Shown in pieces: positions 1-4,721 of a DNA stretch of 8,337 nt; positions within the stretch are counted from its first letter, which is position 1; the number at the start of each line of letters is the position of its first letter. A program made the position numbers and the translations under genes. Source of the DNA: an uncultured Bacilli bacterium (GTDB lineage: Bacteria; Bacillota_I; Bacilli_A; RF39; UBA660). The notes under the pieces are model-generated. The model made no database searches and was not told where the DNA came from. It worked only from the letters and a program-made list of their open reading frames with translations. The stretch spans positions 1 to 8,337 of the forward strand of contig CAOOMX010000044.1 in assembly GCA_948497845.1 (NCBI GenBank), given 5' to 3'.

Positions 1-130
1 TTGATGCGTTAATATTAGCATTTGTTCCTCCACCTAGGTCTGCTGCAAAGTATGCATATGTTGCTCCGATTATGGTTAAGAACAACACAAATATACCTAT
101 TCCAACTAAGACTTTTGTTTTTTTATTCAT
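1..130 (-). CDS. Exported protein with SipW-type signal sequence, N-terminal 43 residues only
   Basis: This gene starts at ATG 130-128 and runs off the left edge, so only its first 43 codons are visible. A GGAGGT ribosome binding site (138-143) lies 7 nt upstream of the ATG. The peptide begins with a short basic stretch (MNKKTK), followed by a hydrophobic helix at about residues 7-23, then GATYAYFAADLGGG. A Lys-rich start, a long hydrophobic core and a TYAYF motif are typical of SipW-dependent signal peptides of TasA/camelysin-like secreted proteins of Bacillota. From this I infer a secreted or surface-anchored protein. The mature domain lies outside the window, so its function (matrix fibre, pilin-like or other) cannot be said. 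It has its own promoter and a palindromic site just upstream, and is separated by a terminator from the ribosomal operon before it. Confidence 0.7.
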   Translation of the reverse strand, partial: MNKKTKVLVGIGIFVLFLTIIGATYAYFAADLGGGTNANINAS

Positions 131-161
131 TACTCTTACCTCCATATACTATTCTATTTTT

Positions 162-190
162 ATTATAAGCCAATTTGGATTATTATTCAA
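162..190 (-). promoter_or_regulatory. Sigma-A-type promoter for the SipW-type exported protein gene
   Basis: On the minus strand the -35 box TTGAAT (185-190) and the -10 box TATAAT (162-167) are separated by exactly 17 nt, a near-perfect vegetative promoter. Transcription should start around 155, giving a short leader of about 25 nt with the GGAGGT site before the ATG at 130. The -35 box is contained in the left arm of the inverted repeat at 184-214, so a protein bound to the repeat would be expected to block or modulate RNA polymerase. Confidence 0.75.
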
Positions 191-214
191 TATGCATTAT
201 ATGCATATTGAATA
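184..214. repeat. Perfect inverted repeat, 14-bp arms with 3-nt spacer; probable operator
   Basis: The left arm (184-197) is TATTCAATATGCAT and the right arm (201-214) is its exact reverse complement, ATGCATATTGAATA, with TAT (198-200) between. The left arm contains the -35 box of the promoter for the exported protein gene. On the minus strand it is not followed by a T-run, so it does not look like an intrinsic terminator. A dyad of this length overlapping a consensus promoter is best read as a binding site for a dimeric transcription factor; this is an inference. The regulator is not encoded in the visible window. A second TATAAT on the minus strand (196-201) lies in the dyad centre but lacks a convincing -35. 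Confidence 0.7.
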
Positions 215-243
215 TAATTTACATTTATAGTATTAACAGGAAT

Positions 244-266
244 AAAAAAAAGCATTCACTATGCTT
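244..266 (-). terminator. Rho-independent terminator of the rplU-prp-rpmA operon
   Basis: On the minus strand AAGCAT (266-261), a 5-nt loop (260-256) and ATGCTT (255-250) form a 6-bp stem running into a T8 tract (251-244). The stem starts inside the last codons of rpmA (Glu-Ala), and the first base of the TAG stop codon lies in the stem, with the other two in the loop, so coding sequence and terminator overlap. The stem is short, but the U-tract is uninterrupted and the location is right for the end of the operon. Confidence 0.75.
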
Positions 267-543
267 CGTAAACGCTTGCTTTCTTTTTGTTTTTACCAGT
301 TTTTTCATAACGAACGATACCAGTAATTTTAGCAAATAATGTATGGTCACGTCCCATTCCAACATTTGCTCCTGCAATGATTTTAGTTCCTCTTTGGCGA
401 TAAATAATACTTCCAGCAGAAACCTTTTGTCCATCACTTGCCTTAGCTCCTAATCTACGACCAGCAGAATCTCTTCCGTTTCTTGTAGAACCTTGAGCTT
501 TAACGTGAGCAAATCGTTGAATGTTAAACTTTATAAATAACAT
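259..543 (-). CDS. rpmA: Large-subunit ribosomal protein bL27 with Prp-cleavable N-terminal extension
   Basis: Ribosomal protein bL27 (94 residues) sits near the peptidyl transferase centre of the 50S subunit, its N-terminus reaching towards the tRNA acceptor ends. The family signature is clear: GSTRNGRD at 18-25, RRLGAK, then GSIIYRQRGTKIIAGANVGMGRDHTLFA. As in other Firmicutes it carries an N-terminal extension that has to be removed: MLFIKFNIQRF|AHVKAQGS, with the expected cut between Phe11 and Ala12, matching the hydrophobic-Q-x-F|A pattern cut by Prp. The gene follows prp by 5 nt, with an AAGGAG site (554-559) 10 nt before the ATG that overlaps the end of prp. Its last two codons form one arm of the operon terminator. 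Function is certain; the cleavage site is inferred from the family. Confidence 0.97.
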   Translation of the reverse strand: MLFIKFNIQRFAHVKAQGSTRNGRDSAGRRLGAKASDGQKVSAGSIIYRQRGTKIIAGANVGMGRDHTLFAKITGIVRYEKTGKNKKKASVYEA

Positions 544-548
544 ATCAT

Positions 549-842
549 CTACTCTCCTTTAACTATTTTTATATTTTTAGGATATTGTATTGTTAAATCA
601 CTAAGAATATCCATCATATTTTGTATAAGTATATCTACTATTTTTTTATGTTCCAAAATTCTTATTTGCATCTTTTTATCATCTACAAAGGCAATACTAG
701 ATGCATCAATATGAAGAATGGCATTAACTGTTGTATATAAAACACTTGATACACTTGCACAAACAATATCATTACCATAATTAGCATAATTAGCATGCCC
801 ACTTATTGTAATCACATCTTTTTCATATACAATTTTTATCAT
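549..842 (-). CDS. prp: Ribosomal-processing cysteine protease Prp
   Basis: Prp (97 residues; YsxB/DUF464 family) is the cysteine protease that removes the N-terminal extension of bL27 before it enters the ribosome. The catalytic pair is visible: His16 in the SGHANYANYGNDIVC stretch and Cys28 in DIVCASVS, with the usual spacing of 12 residues (H22/C34 in the Staphylococcus aureus enzyme). The length fits the family, which is about 105 residues. The gene sits between rplU and rpmA, its usual place, and starts 3 nt after the rplU stop codon. The only ribosome-binding-like sequence is a weak GGGTAA that overlaps the rplU stop, so translation is probably coupled to rplU. The rplU stop codon is in the same frame, so no earlier start is possible. 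Confidence 0.95.
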   Translation of the reverse strand: MIKIVYEKDVITISGHANYANYGNDIVCASVSSVLYTTVNAILHIDASSIAFVDDKKMQIRILEHKKIVDILIQNMMDILSDLTIQYPKNIKIVKGE

Positions 843-845
843 GCA

Positions 846-1145
846 TTACCCATGAATTTTCTTAACAACTAAACAAGTATATGGTTGTCTATGTCCTTGT
901 GTTTTACGATACTTCTTCTTTGGTTTATACTTAAACACTTTAATTTTCTTATTCTTTCCGTGTTTTTCTACAGTACAAACAACAGTAGCACCATCTACAT
1001 AAGGCATACCACTTTTACCATCAACAAATAAAACTTTGTCAAAAGTAATATCTTTTCCAGCTTCAACATCTAACTTTTCAACATAGATTTTATCGCCTTC
1101 AGATACATAGTATTGTTTTCCACCTGTAACAAATATAGCTTTCAT
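846..1145 (-). CDS. rplU: Large-subunit ribosomal protein bL21
   Basis: Ribosomal protein bL21 (99 residues) binds 23S rRNA in the large subunit. The N-terminal MKAIFVTGGKQYYVSEGDKIYVEKL matches the family start (MYAIxxTGGKQYKV), and the C-terminal signature KKKYRKTQGHRQPYT is intact. The start at 1145 is chosen because a full AAGGAGGT site lies 5 nt upstream and because the protein then begins exactly where the family does. The reading frame stays open for another 11 codons to an ATG at 1178, but that ATG is part of the leader motif and would place the strong ribosome binding site inside the gene. It is the first gene of rplU-prp-rpmA and has its own promoter and structured leader. Confidence 0.97.
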   Translation of the reverse strand: MKAIFVTGGKQYYVSEGDKIYVEKLDVEAGKDITFDKVLFVDGKSGMPYVDGATVVCTVEKHGKNKKIKVFKYKPKKKYRKTQGHRQPYTCLVVKKIHG

Positions 1146-1244
1146 TTCATACCTCCTTATTTTTTGAAGTCGCGCCATGAAGGTACTACCTAAATAGTTT
1201 TATAACCTTTTCTGTGCGGTTTCTTAAGAAATTACTTAACAAAC
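1146..1244 (-). promoter_or_regulatory. L21-leader-type structured 5' UTR of rplU
   Basis: The roughly 100-nt leader between the promoter and rplU holds two hairpins and two conserved-looking blocks. Hairpin 1 is GTTTGTTAAG / CTTAAGAAAC (1244-1235 and 1228-1219, loop 1234-1229, one G-G mismatch), right at the predicted transcript start. It is followed by CCGCACAGA (1219-1211). Hairpin 2 is AAGGT...ACTA / TAGT-ACCTT (1209-1180, loop 1194-1189, a 6-nt bulge at 1204-1199). Then come GGCGCGAC (1176-1169) and the AAGGAGGT site. From memory, the CCGCACAGA and GGCGCGAC blocks and the hairpin layout fit the L21 leader RNA of Bacilli, a presumed autoregulatory element. I could not run a covariance search. 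Confidence 0.7.
1151..1158 (-). promoter_or_regulatory. Ribosome binding site that fixes the rplU start
   Basis: AAGGAGGT lies 5 nt before the ATG at 1145. It is the strongest ribosome binding site in the window and decides for the 99-residue form of bL21 over the 110-residue reading that starts at 1178. Confidence 0.9.
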
Positions 1245-1250
1245 GAATTC

Positions 1251-1279
1251 ATTTTACCAAATTTACACCTTTTTGTCAA
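1251..1279 (-). promoter_or_regulatory. Sigma-A-type promoter of rplU-prp-rpmA
   Basis: The minus strand shows a perfect TTGACA (1274-1279), a 17-nt spacer and TAAAAT (1251-1256). The -35 box and most of the spacer lie inside the last codons and stop of the spoIVFB-like gene. Transcription should begin near 1244, at the first base of leader hairpin 1. This gives the ribosomal genes a strong supply independent of the upstream cell-wall/sporulation-type operon, from which read-through is also possible because no terminator is visible between them. Confidence 0.85.
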
Positions 1280-2006
1280 ATCGATCTGCTAATTTTTTCT
1301 TCTCACTAACAATATGCTTTCCCTCAATAAAATATTGATAAGTTTCTTTTCTTAAAACATCCAAATCCCCCTTTTTAGTATCTATTCTTTTATAAGGATA
1401 ATTATATAAATATCTTTCTAACAAAAACCGATTATAATAATACTTATACTCTTTAACAGCATTAATCGTCTTCATCAAAAACAAAGACACAATAAAATAA
1501 TTATTTAAACTCATCCAATAATTCATTCCAATATAAAAAACAATAGCCACAAATGAAACAATCACATATATGTAATAGGCGGTTTTATAGCTAAAGTATT
1601 TATTCAAAAAACTACTAAATAATAAACTTCCATCAAGAGGAATAATAGGCAATAAATTAAAAAGAAGAATGGCACTATTATAAGTAAAAATAATATCTTT
1701 TGTTACACTTCTAAAAGGAAAAAATAACAACAAAAAGATAAAACTTTGAAACAAAACCCCTCCAATTGCCAACAAAAATTCATGCCAAAAAGGAGCATTA
1801 ATATCCTTATTTATTCTAGTTACTCCCCCAAAAGGATAAATAGTAACACTTATAAACTGATATCCCAACACTTTAGCAAAAAAGATATGACCAGACTCAT
1901 GAACCAGTACAATAAAAAGAATCCACAAAGCTATTTTTATATATCCACTAAAAAAAGCAATGCACAAAAAAAATAAGGTAAAAGAATTAATTTTGATATT
2001 CTTCAT
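1263..2006 (-). CDS. spoIVFB: SpoIVFB-like M50 family intramembrane zinc metalloprotease
   Basis: This is a 247-residue polytopic membrane protein of the M50 (site-2 protease) family. The zinc ligands are visible: HESGH at 36-40 in the first long helix and NLLPIIPLDGS at 117-127, whose Asp125 is the third ligand. About six hydrophobic segments lie before residue 190. In B. subtilis SpoIVFB cleaves pro-sigma-K in the mother cell under control of SpoIVFA, and the gene directly upstream here is SpoIVFA-like, overlapping by 20 nt, which supports this assignment. B. subtilis SpoIVFB is about 288 residues with a C-terminal CBS domain; here only about 55 residues follow the membrane part, so that domain is missing or strongly reduced. 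No good ribosome binding site is seen, so translation is probably coupled to spoIVFA. The substrate is unproven. Confidence 0.85.
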   Translation of the reverse strand: MKNIKINSFTLFFLCIAFFSGYIKIALWILFIVLVHESGHIFFAKVLGYQFISVTIYPFGGVTRINKDINAPFWHEFLLAIGGVLFQSFIFLLLFFPFRSVTKDIIFTYNSAILLFNLLPIIPLDGSLLFSSFLNKYFSYKTAYYIYVIVSFVAIVFYIGMNYWMSLNNYFIVSLFLMKTINAVKEYKYYYNRFLLERYLYNYPYKRIDTKKGDLDVLRKETYQYFIEGKHIVSEKKKLADRFDKKV

Positions 2007-2595
2007 ATTTTATAAAAGCATTATCCTTTTTCAAAACCAAATAAAGATATTCATCCTTTGTTTGTCCTAAAACAGTTTCTTTATCCAAATAATCATAAAG
2101 TTTAACTGATACATTCTCTAAATTCCCATACCAAATATCCGTTCCATCACTCCCCTGAACAATCACTGTATTTCCATAATTTTCCTTCTCTCCTACAAAA
2201 ACAACAATACCACTTTGAATATTACTTACAAGTGTTTGATAATCTAAAGTTAATTTACTTCCATCATAATAATCCTCTATATTTTTATAAACCAACTTTC
2301 CATTAAATACAGCTTTCGTCTGTTCATCTTTAGGCAAAACTTCTCCAAATAAATCCTCATACCATGTTTTAAATTTAGTAAAAGGCAAAGATTCTGTTAA
2401 CACATATTGTTTATACAAGAACAAATTTTGATCATTTAAATTTGTGTAAATAATACTTATCAAAAAGAAAATAACACTTAACAAAACTTTAGAAATGAAC
2501 CCTTTTATTTTCTTTTTAGAATCAATTTCATTTTTCCTATCATATTCTTTAAAACCTTTTTTCTTCCTTTTAAAAGCCTCTACATATGCATCCAC
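1987..2595 (-). CDS. spoIVFA: SpoIVFA-like membrane protein with degenerate LytM (M23) domain
   Basis: A 202-residue protein with a basic cytoplasmic N-terminus (1-32), one transmembrane helix (about 33-51), a linker and a C-terminal LytM/M23-like fold at about 128-190 (SGIVVFVGEKENYGNTVIVQ, then WYGNLENVSVKLYDY). The whole protein contains no histidine, so the M23 zinc site is absent and it cannot be an active peptidase. This matches SpoIVFA, which holds the SpoIVFB protease inactive until a forespore signal arrives. It is shorter than the B. subtilis protein (about 264 residues). The start is GTG at 2595, with an AGGGTGA site (2603-2609) 7 nt upstream inside the end of mreD; the nearby ATGs are out of frame. 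It overlaps spoIVFB by 20 nt, consistent with a stoichiometric complex. Confidence 0.85.
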   Translation of the reverse strand: MDAYVEAFKRKKKGFKEYDRKNEIDSKKKIKGFISKVLLSVIFFLISIIYTNLNDQNLFLYKQYVLTESLPFTKFKTWYEDLFGEVLPKDEQTKAVFNGKLVYKNIEDYYDGSKLTLDYQTLVSNIQSGIVVFVGEKENYGNTVIVQGSDGTDIWYGNLENVSVKLYDYLDKETVLGQTKDEYLYLVLKKDNAFIKYEEYQN

Positions 2596-2597
2596 AT

Positions 2598-2993
2598 TTA
2601 TTTCACCCTACATAATTTTATGTCATCTTTATCTTTTATATAACAAATAGCATAAAAAAGCGCATTAACAATAAACATATTTATAAAAATATTAATATCA
2701 AAACTACTATAAATAAAAGTCGTAATAAAATAATATAAAAGAACAAAAAGGAGATTTACACCCCAAAAGTATATAAATTTACGATAATCAAAAGTAAGCA
2801 CATACTTTTTTAAAAGATAAAAAAGAGGAAGAAGAACCAAATGAATATACCATGTTTTTAAAACAATAAAATCAATCAAAAAAGCTAAAGCTATAATATA
2901 AATTATTCCTTTTTTATTAAGACTTTCTAAAAAAAAGAAACTTGTATAAGCCGTATAATTATAAACCAAACAATCTAAAAACAAATAAATCAT
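2598..2993 (-). CDS. mreD: Rod-shape-determining protein MreD
   Basis: A very hydrophobic 131-residue protein with about four clear transmembrane helices (roughly 29-46, 49-64, 74-95 and 100-118) and a possible further weak one at the N-terminus. An Asp at 41 lies within a membrane segment (ALAFLIDFIVLKT), as is common in MreD. Sequence alone would be a weak argument, but the gene overlaps mreC by 4 nt (ATGA) and is followed by the spoIVFA/spoIVFB pair, the classic position of mreD. MreD is a membrane partner of MreC, RodA and PBP2 in lateral peptidoglycan synthesis. It is shorter than usual (about 160-170 residues). A GGTGGTGA stretch upstream of the ATG may serve as ribosome binding site. 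Confidence 0.82.
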   Translation of the reverse strand: MIYLFLDCLVYNYTAYTSFFFLESLNKKGIIYIIALAFLIDFIVLKTWYIHLVLLPLFYLLKKYVLTFDYRKFIYFWGVNLLFVLLYYFITTFIYSSFDINIFINMFIVNALFYAICYIKDKDDIKLCRVK

Positions 2994-3646
2994 TCAGACT
3001 TCACCACCATCAGATAAGATACTTGATTAAAATTAACAGCAGCATCTACAATCACCGTTTGTTCTATCTCTAAAGAATCTAGAACAACTTCTTTTACGAC
3101 CCCTACTAAAATATTCCCTGGTAAATTGGCAAGCCCAGAAGTATAAATTTTATCTCCCACATGAACATTTCCATCACTGGCAATATCACTAACAACTAAC
3201 TGATGATCACGATATTTTAAGATACCAAAAGCATCCCCCATTTTCACAGAAACTTGACTATTTTTATTTGTAATTAATTCCACTTTAGAAGTAGCTTTAT
3301 CAACAAAAGATAAAATACCTACTAAGCCTTTATCATTAATAACAGCCAAGCCTTTTGACAAACCATCATTACTTCCTTTAAATATTTGAAAACTATCGCT
3401 AAACTCTAAAACATCACGATATTTGACTCTACTTATTTCATATGAATATGTGGTATCATATGCAAATTCCATCATCTTTTTTAATTCTTCATTCTCTTTA
3501 ATAGCATCATTACAAGTAAAAGTATTTACATTCGTAAAATCAAAATCTTTATTTAAAATAGTAATAATCTCATTAAAGGAATTCCGAAACAAAAATAAAA
3601 ATAGTATTCCTAATAACGCAATAAATTCTTTATATTTCTTTTTCAT
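2990..3646 (-). CDS. mreC: Rod-shape-determining protein MreC (short form)
   Basis: MreC is a bitopic scaffold protein of the elongasome that links MreD and the wall synthases outside the membrane. The 218-residue protein has one N-terminal transmembrane helix (7-20), a short charged helix that may form a coiled coil (about 45-62), and the beta-rich MreC core. Family landmarks are KGSNDGLSKGLAVIND (90-105), LITNKNSQVSV (124-134), VGDKIYTSGL (163-172) and PGNILVG (176-182). It is clearly shorter than the typical 270-300 residues; most of the missing length is in the coiled-coil linker. The gene starts 7 nt after the SPOR-protein stop with only a weak ribosome binding site, and ends in an ATGA overlap with mreD. 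mreB is not next to it. Confidence 0.92.
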   Translation of the reverse strand: MKKKYKEFIALLGILFLFLFRNSFNEIITILNKDFDFTNVNTFTCNDAIKENEELKKMMEFAYDTTYSYEISRVKYRDVLEFSDSFQIFKGSNDGLSKGLAVINDKGLVGILSFVDKATSKVELITNKNSQVSVKMGDAFGILKYRDHQLVVSDIASDGNVHVGDKIYTSGLANLPGNILVGVVKEVVLDSLEIEQTVIVDAAVNFNQVSYLMVVKSE

Positions 3647-3653
3647 AGTCTTA

Positions 3654-4091
3654 TTATGCTACATTTTTTAAAAATAATTCAATCATTGCTTGATTTATAG
3701 AATAAAAAACATCTTCTTTCACAGTTTTTTCTAACACCAAATCATAATTTTCTATTTTTTTCTTCAAAGTCTCATCAACAACAACTTCTTTAACATAAAA
3801 TTCAATATCTCTTTGTTCATAAAAATCTATTAATTTCTCTTTATTATTTACAGTAATAGAAAGAAAAACACGATAAAATTCATCATCTTGATAAATTCCT
3901 TTTTGTTTAAACTTTTCACCAAAAGCTAAAGCATTATCATAATTTTTAAAAACACCAGTTTGAAAAAGATAAACAACATCCCTTTCTTTTGTCATGGCAA
4001 TAACTTCACTTTTTATATCTTTATAAAAGAAAAAGGCCATTACTCCTCCGATAAAAACAGCCCCGACAACAATTTTTAAATATGCTTTCAC
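3654..4091 (-). CDS. SpoIIB-like single-TM protein with SPOR-like domain
   Basis: A 145-residue protein with an N-terminal transmembrane helix (about 5-22) and an extracellular part whose residues 38-102 read like a SPOR (septal peptidoglycan-binding) repeat: VVYLFQTGVFKNYDNALAFGEKFKQKG, then FYRVFLSITVNNKEKLIDFYEQRDIEFYVKEV. The Q-x-G-x-F-x-N-x-x-x-A start and the second half-repeat are typical. In B. subtilis spoIIB, encoding a SPOR protein that helps engulfment, lies shortly upstream of mreBCD, so the position here supports a SpoIIB-like role; the assignment rests on fold pattern and synteny. The start is GTG at 4091, with GGTGAT (4095-4100) just upstream. A promoter lies in the 59-nt gap before it. 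It may start the SPOR-mreCD-spoIVFAB operon. Confidence 0.65.
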   Translation of the reverse strand: MKAYLKIVVGAVFIGGVMAFFFYKDIKSEVIAMTKERDVVYLFQTGVFKNYDNALAFGEKFKQKGIYQDDEFYRVFLSITVNNKEKLIDFYEQRDIEFYVKEVVVDETLKKKIENYDLVLEKTVKEDVFYSINQAMIELFLKNVA

Positions 4092-4111
4092 TTTATCACC
4101 AAGAATAGTTT

Positions 4112-4139
4112 ATAATAAAAAGGAAGAAAAATTTGTCAA
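4112..4139 (-). promoter_or_regulatory. Probable sigma-A-type promoter for SPOR protein-mreCD-spoIVFAB
   Basis: On the minus strand a perfect TTGACA (4134-4139) is followed after 16 nt by TATTAT (4112-4117), in the short gap between the 157-residue membrane protein and the SPOR gene. Transcription would begin close to 4105, leaving about 14 nt before the GTG start. The spacer is T-rich and one base shorter than ideal. Confidence 0.6.
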
Positions 4140-4150
4140 AAAAAGAAGCC

Positions 4151-4624
4151 TTATTGAAAAAATACTCTCGGTTGCTTAAAATAAACTGTATCATTATCAA
4201 TAGTAAGAACAAATCTCCAATTTTGTTCTTCAGCATACAGATAATTTTTAGCTACTAAAATCTCACCATCATAACCACTGACATCAAATCCATCTTTAGT
4301 ATAAATAAATCCTTCTAAGTTCTTTACTTCCATTTGATTTGGATCATAAATCGACAAAAAAACTTTGGTATCTTCCATTTTTTCTAAATGAACAAAAACA
4401 TCATAAGAAAGATTTTTTTCATAAAAAGCATTTAAACTATCATTAAAATGATGATCTAAATAAACAGGTGTATCAATGACATAAGAAATATTGTATGATT
4501 GTTGTGTTTTAAGAACCACCATTTTATTTTGTTTCGTTAGAAAATAGGAAAAAATAGTCCCCACAACAGAGACTAACAACAAGCAAAGACTAAACATCAT
4601 TAATAAAGATCTATTCTCTTTCAT
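4151..4624 (-). CDS. Single-pass membrane protein of unknown function
   Basis: I do not recognise this gene. The likely start is ATG 4624-4622, giving 157 residues beginning MKENRSLLMMFSLCLLL. The frame stays open upstream to a TTG at 4678, but that lies inside the terminator hairpin of the previous unit. The protein has a short charged N-terminus, one transmembrane helix at about residues 7-29, and a roughly 125-residue C-terminal part predicted outside, rich in alternating hydrophobic and polar residues (beta-strand-like) and ending in VFFQ. No catalytic motif, lipobox or repeat is seen. It is the first gene after the terminator at 4670-4696 and sits upstream of the SPOR-mreCD-spoIVFAB genes, so a role at the cell envelope is plausible but unproven. 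Its ribosome binding site and promoter are weak. Confidence 0.75.
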   Translation of the reverse strand: MKENRSLLMMFSLCLLLVSVVGTIFSYFLTKQNKMVVLKTQQSYNISYVIDTPVYLDHHFNDSLNAFYEKNLSYDVFVHLEKMEDTKVFLSIYDPNQMEVKNLEGFIYTKDGFDVSGYDGEILVAKNYLYAEEQNWRFVLTIDNDTVYFKQPRVFFQ

Positions 4625-4669
4625 ACTATCACTAATATATATTATGAACAAATTTTCTTTAAATAAAAC

Positions 4670-4696
4670 AAAAGCCAAGAAAAAGTCTTGGCTTTT
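4670..4696 (-). terminator. Strong intrinsic terminator after the mtaB-recD2-small protein unit
   Basis: AAAAGCCAAGA (minus 4696-4686), loop CTTTT (4685-4681) and TCTTGGCTTTT (4680-4670) form a perfect 11-bp stem, followed on the minus strand by GTTTTATTT. The plus strand would give the same stem with a TTTTT end, so it could work in both directions, though no plus-strand gene points into it. It separates the small membrane protein gene from the envelope gene block. Confidence 0.9.
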
Positions 4697-4721
4697 TATG
4701 GTAATATCACATAGAGGCTTA

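Noticed and set aside
225..437. Minus-strand 70-codon frame overlapping rpmA
   Set aside because: It lies wholly in another frame of rpmA and its terminator, with no family resemblance.
1146..1178. N-terminally extended 110-residue bL21
   Set aside because: The extension covers the leader block and the strong ribosome binding site, and bL21 family members start at the later Met.
1746..1976. Plus-strand 76-codon frame
   Set aside because: Antisense shadow of the M50 protease gene, which has intact catalytic motifs.
3423..3671. Plus-strand 82-codon frame
   Set aside because: Antisense shadow of mreC with no ribosome binding site or recognisable product.
4625..4670. Promoter for the unknown membrane protein (CATAAT or TATATT in AT-rich DNA)
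   Set aside because: No convincing -35 box at proper distance for any of the possible -10 boxes, so I do not list it, although some promoter is expected behind the terminator.
4625..4678. TTG-started, 18-codon longer form of the unknown membrane protein
   Set aside because: The extra codons lie partly in the terminator hairpin of the previous unit, and the ATG at 4624 gives a normal TM-anchored start.
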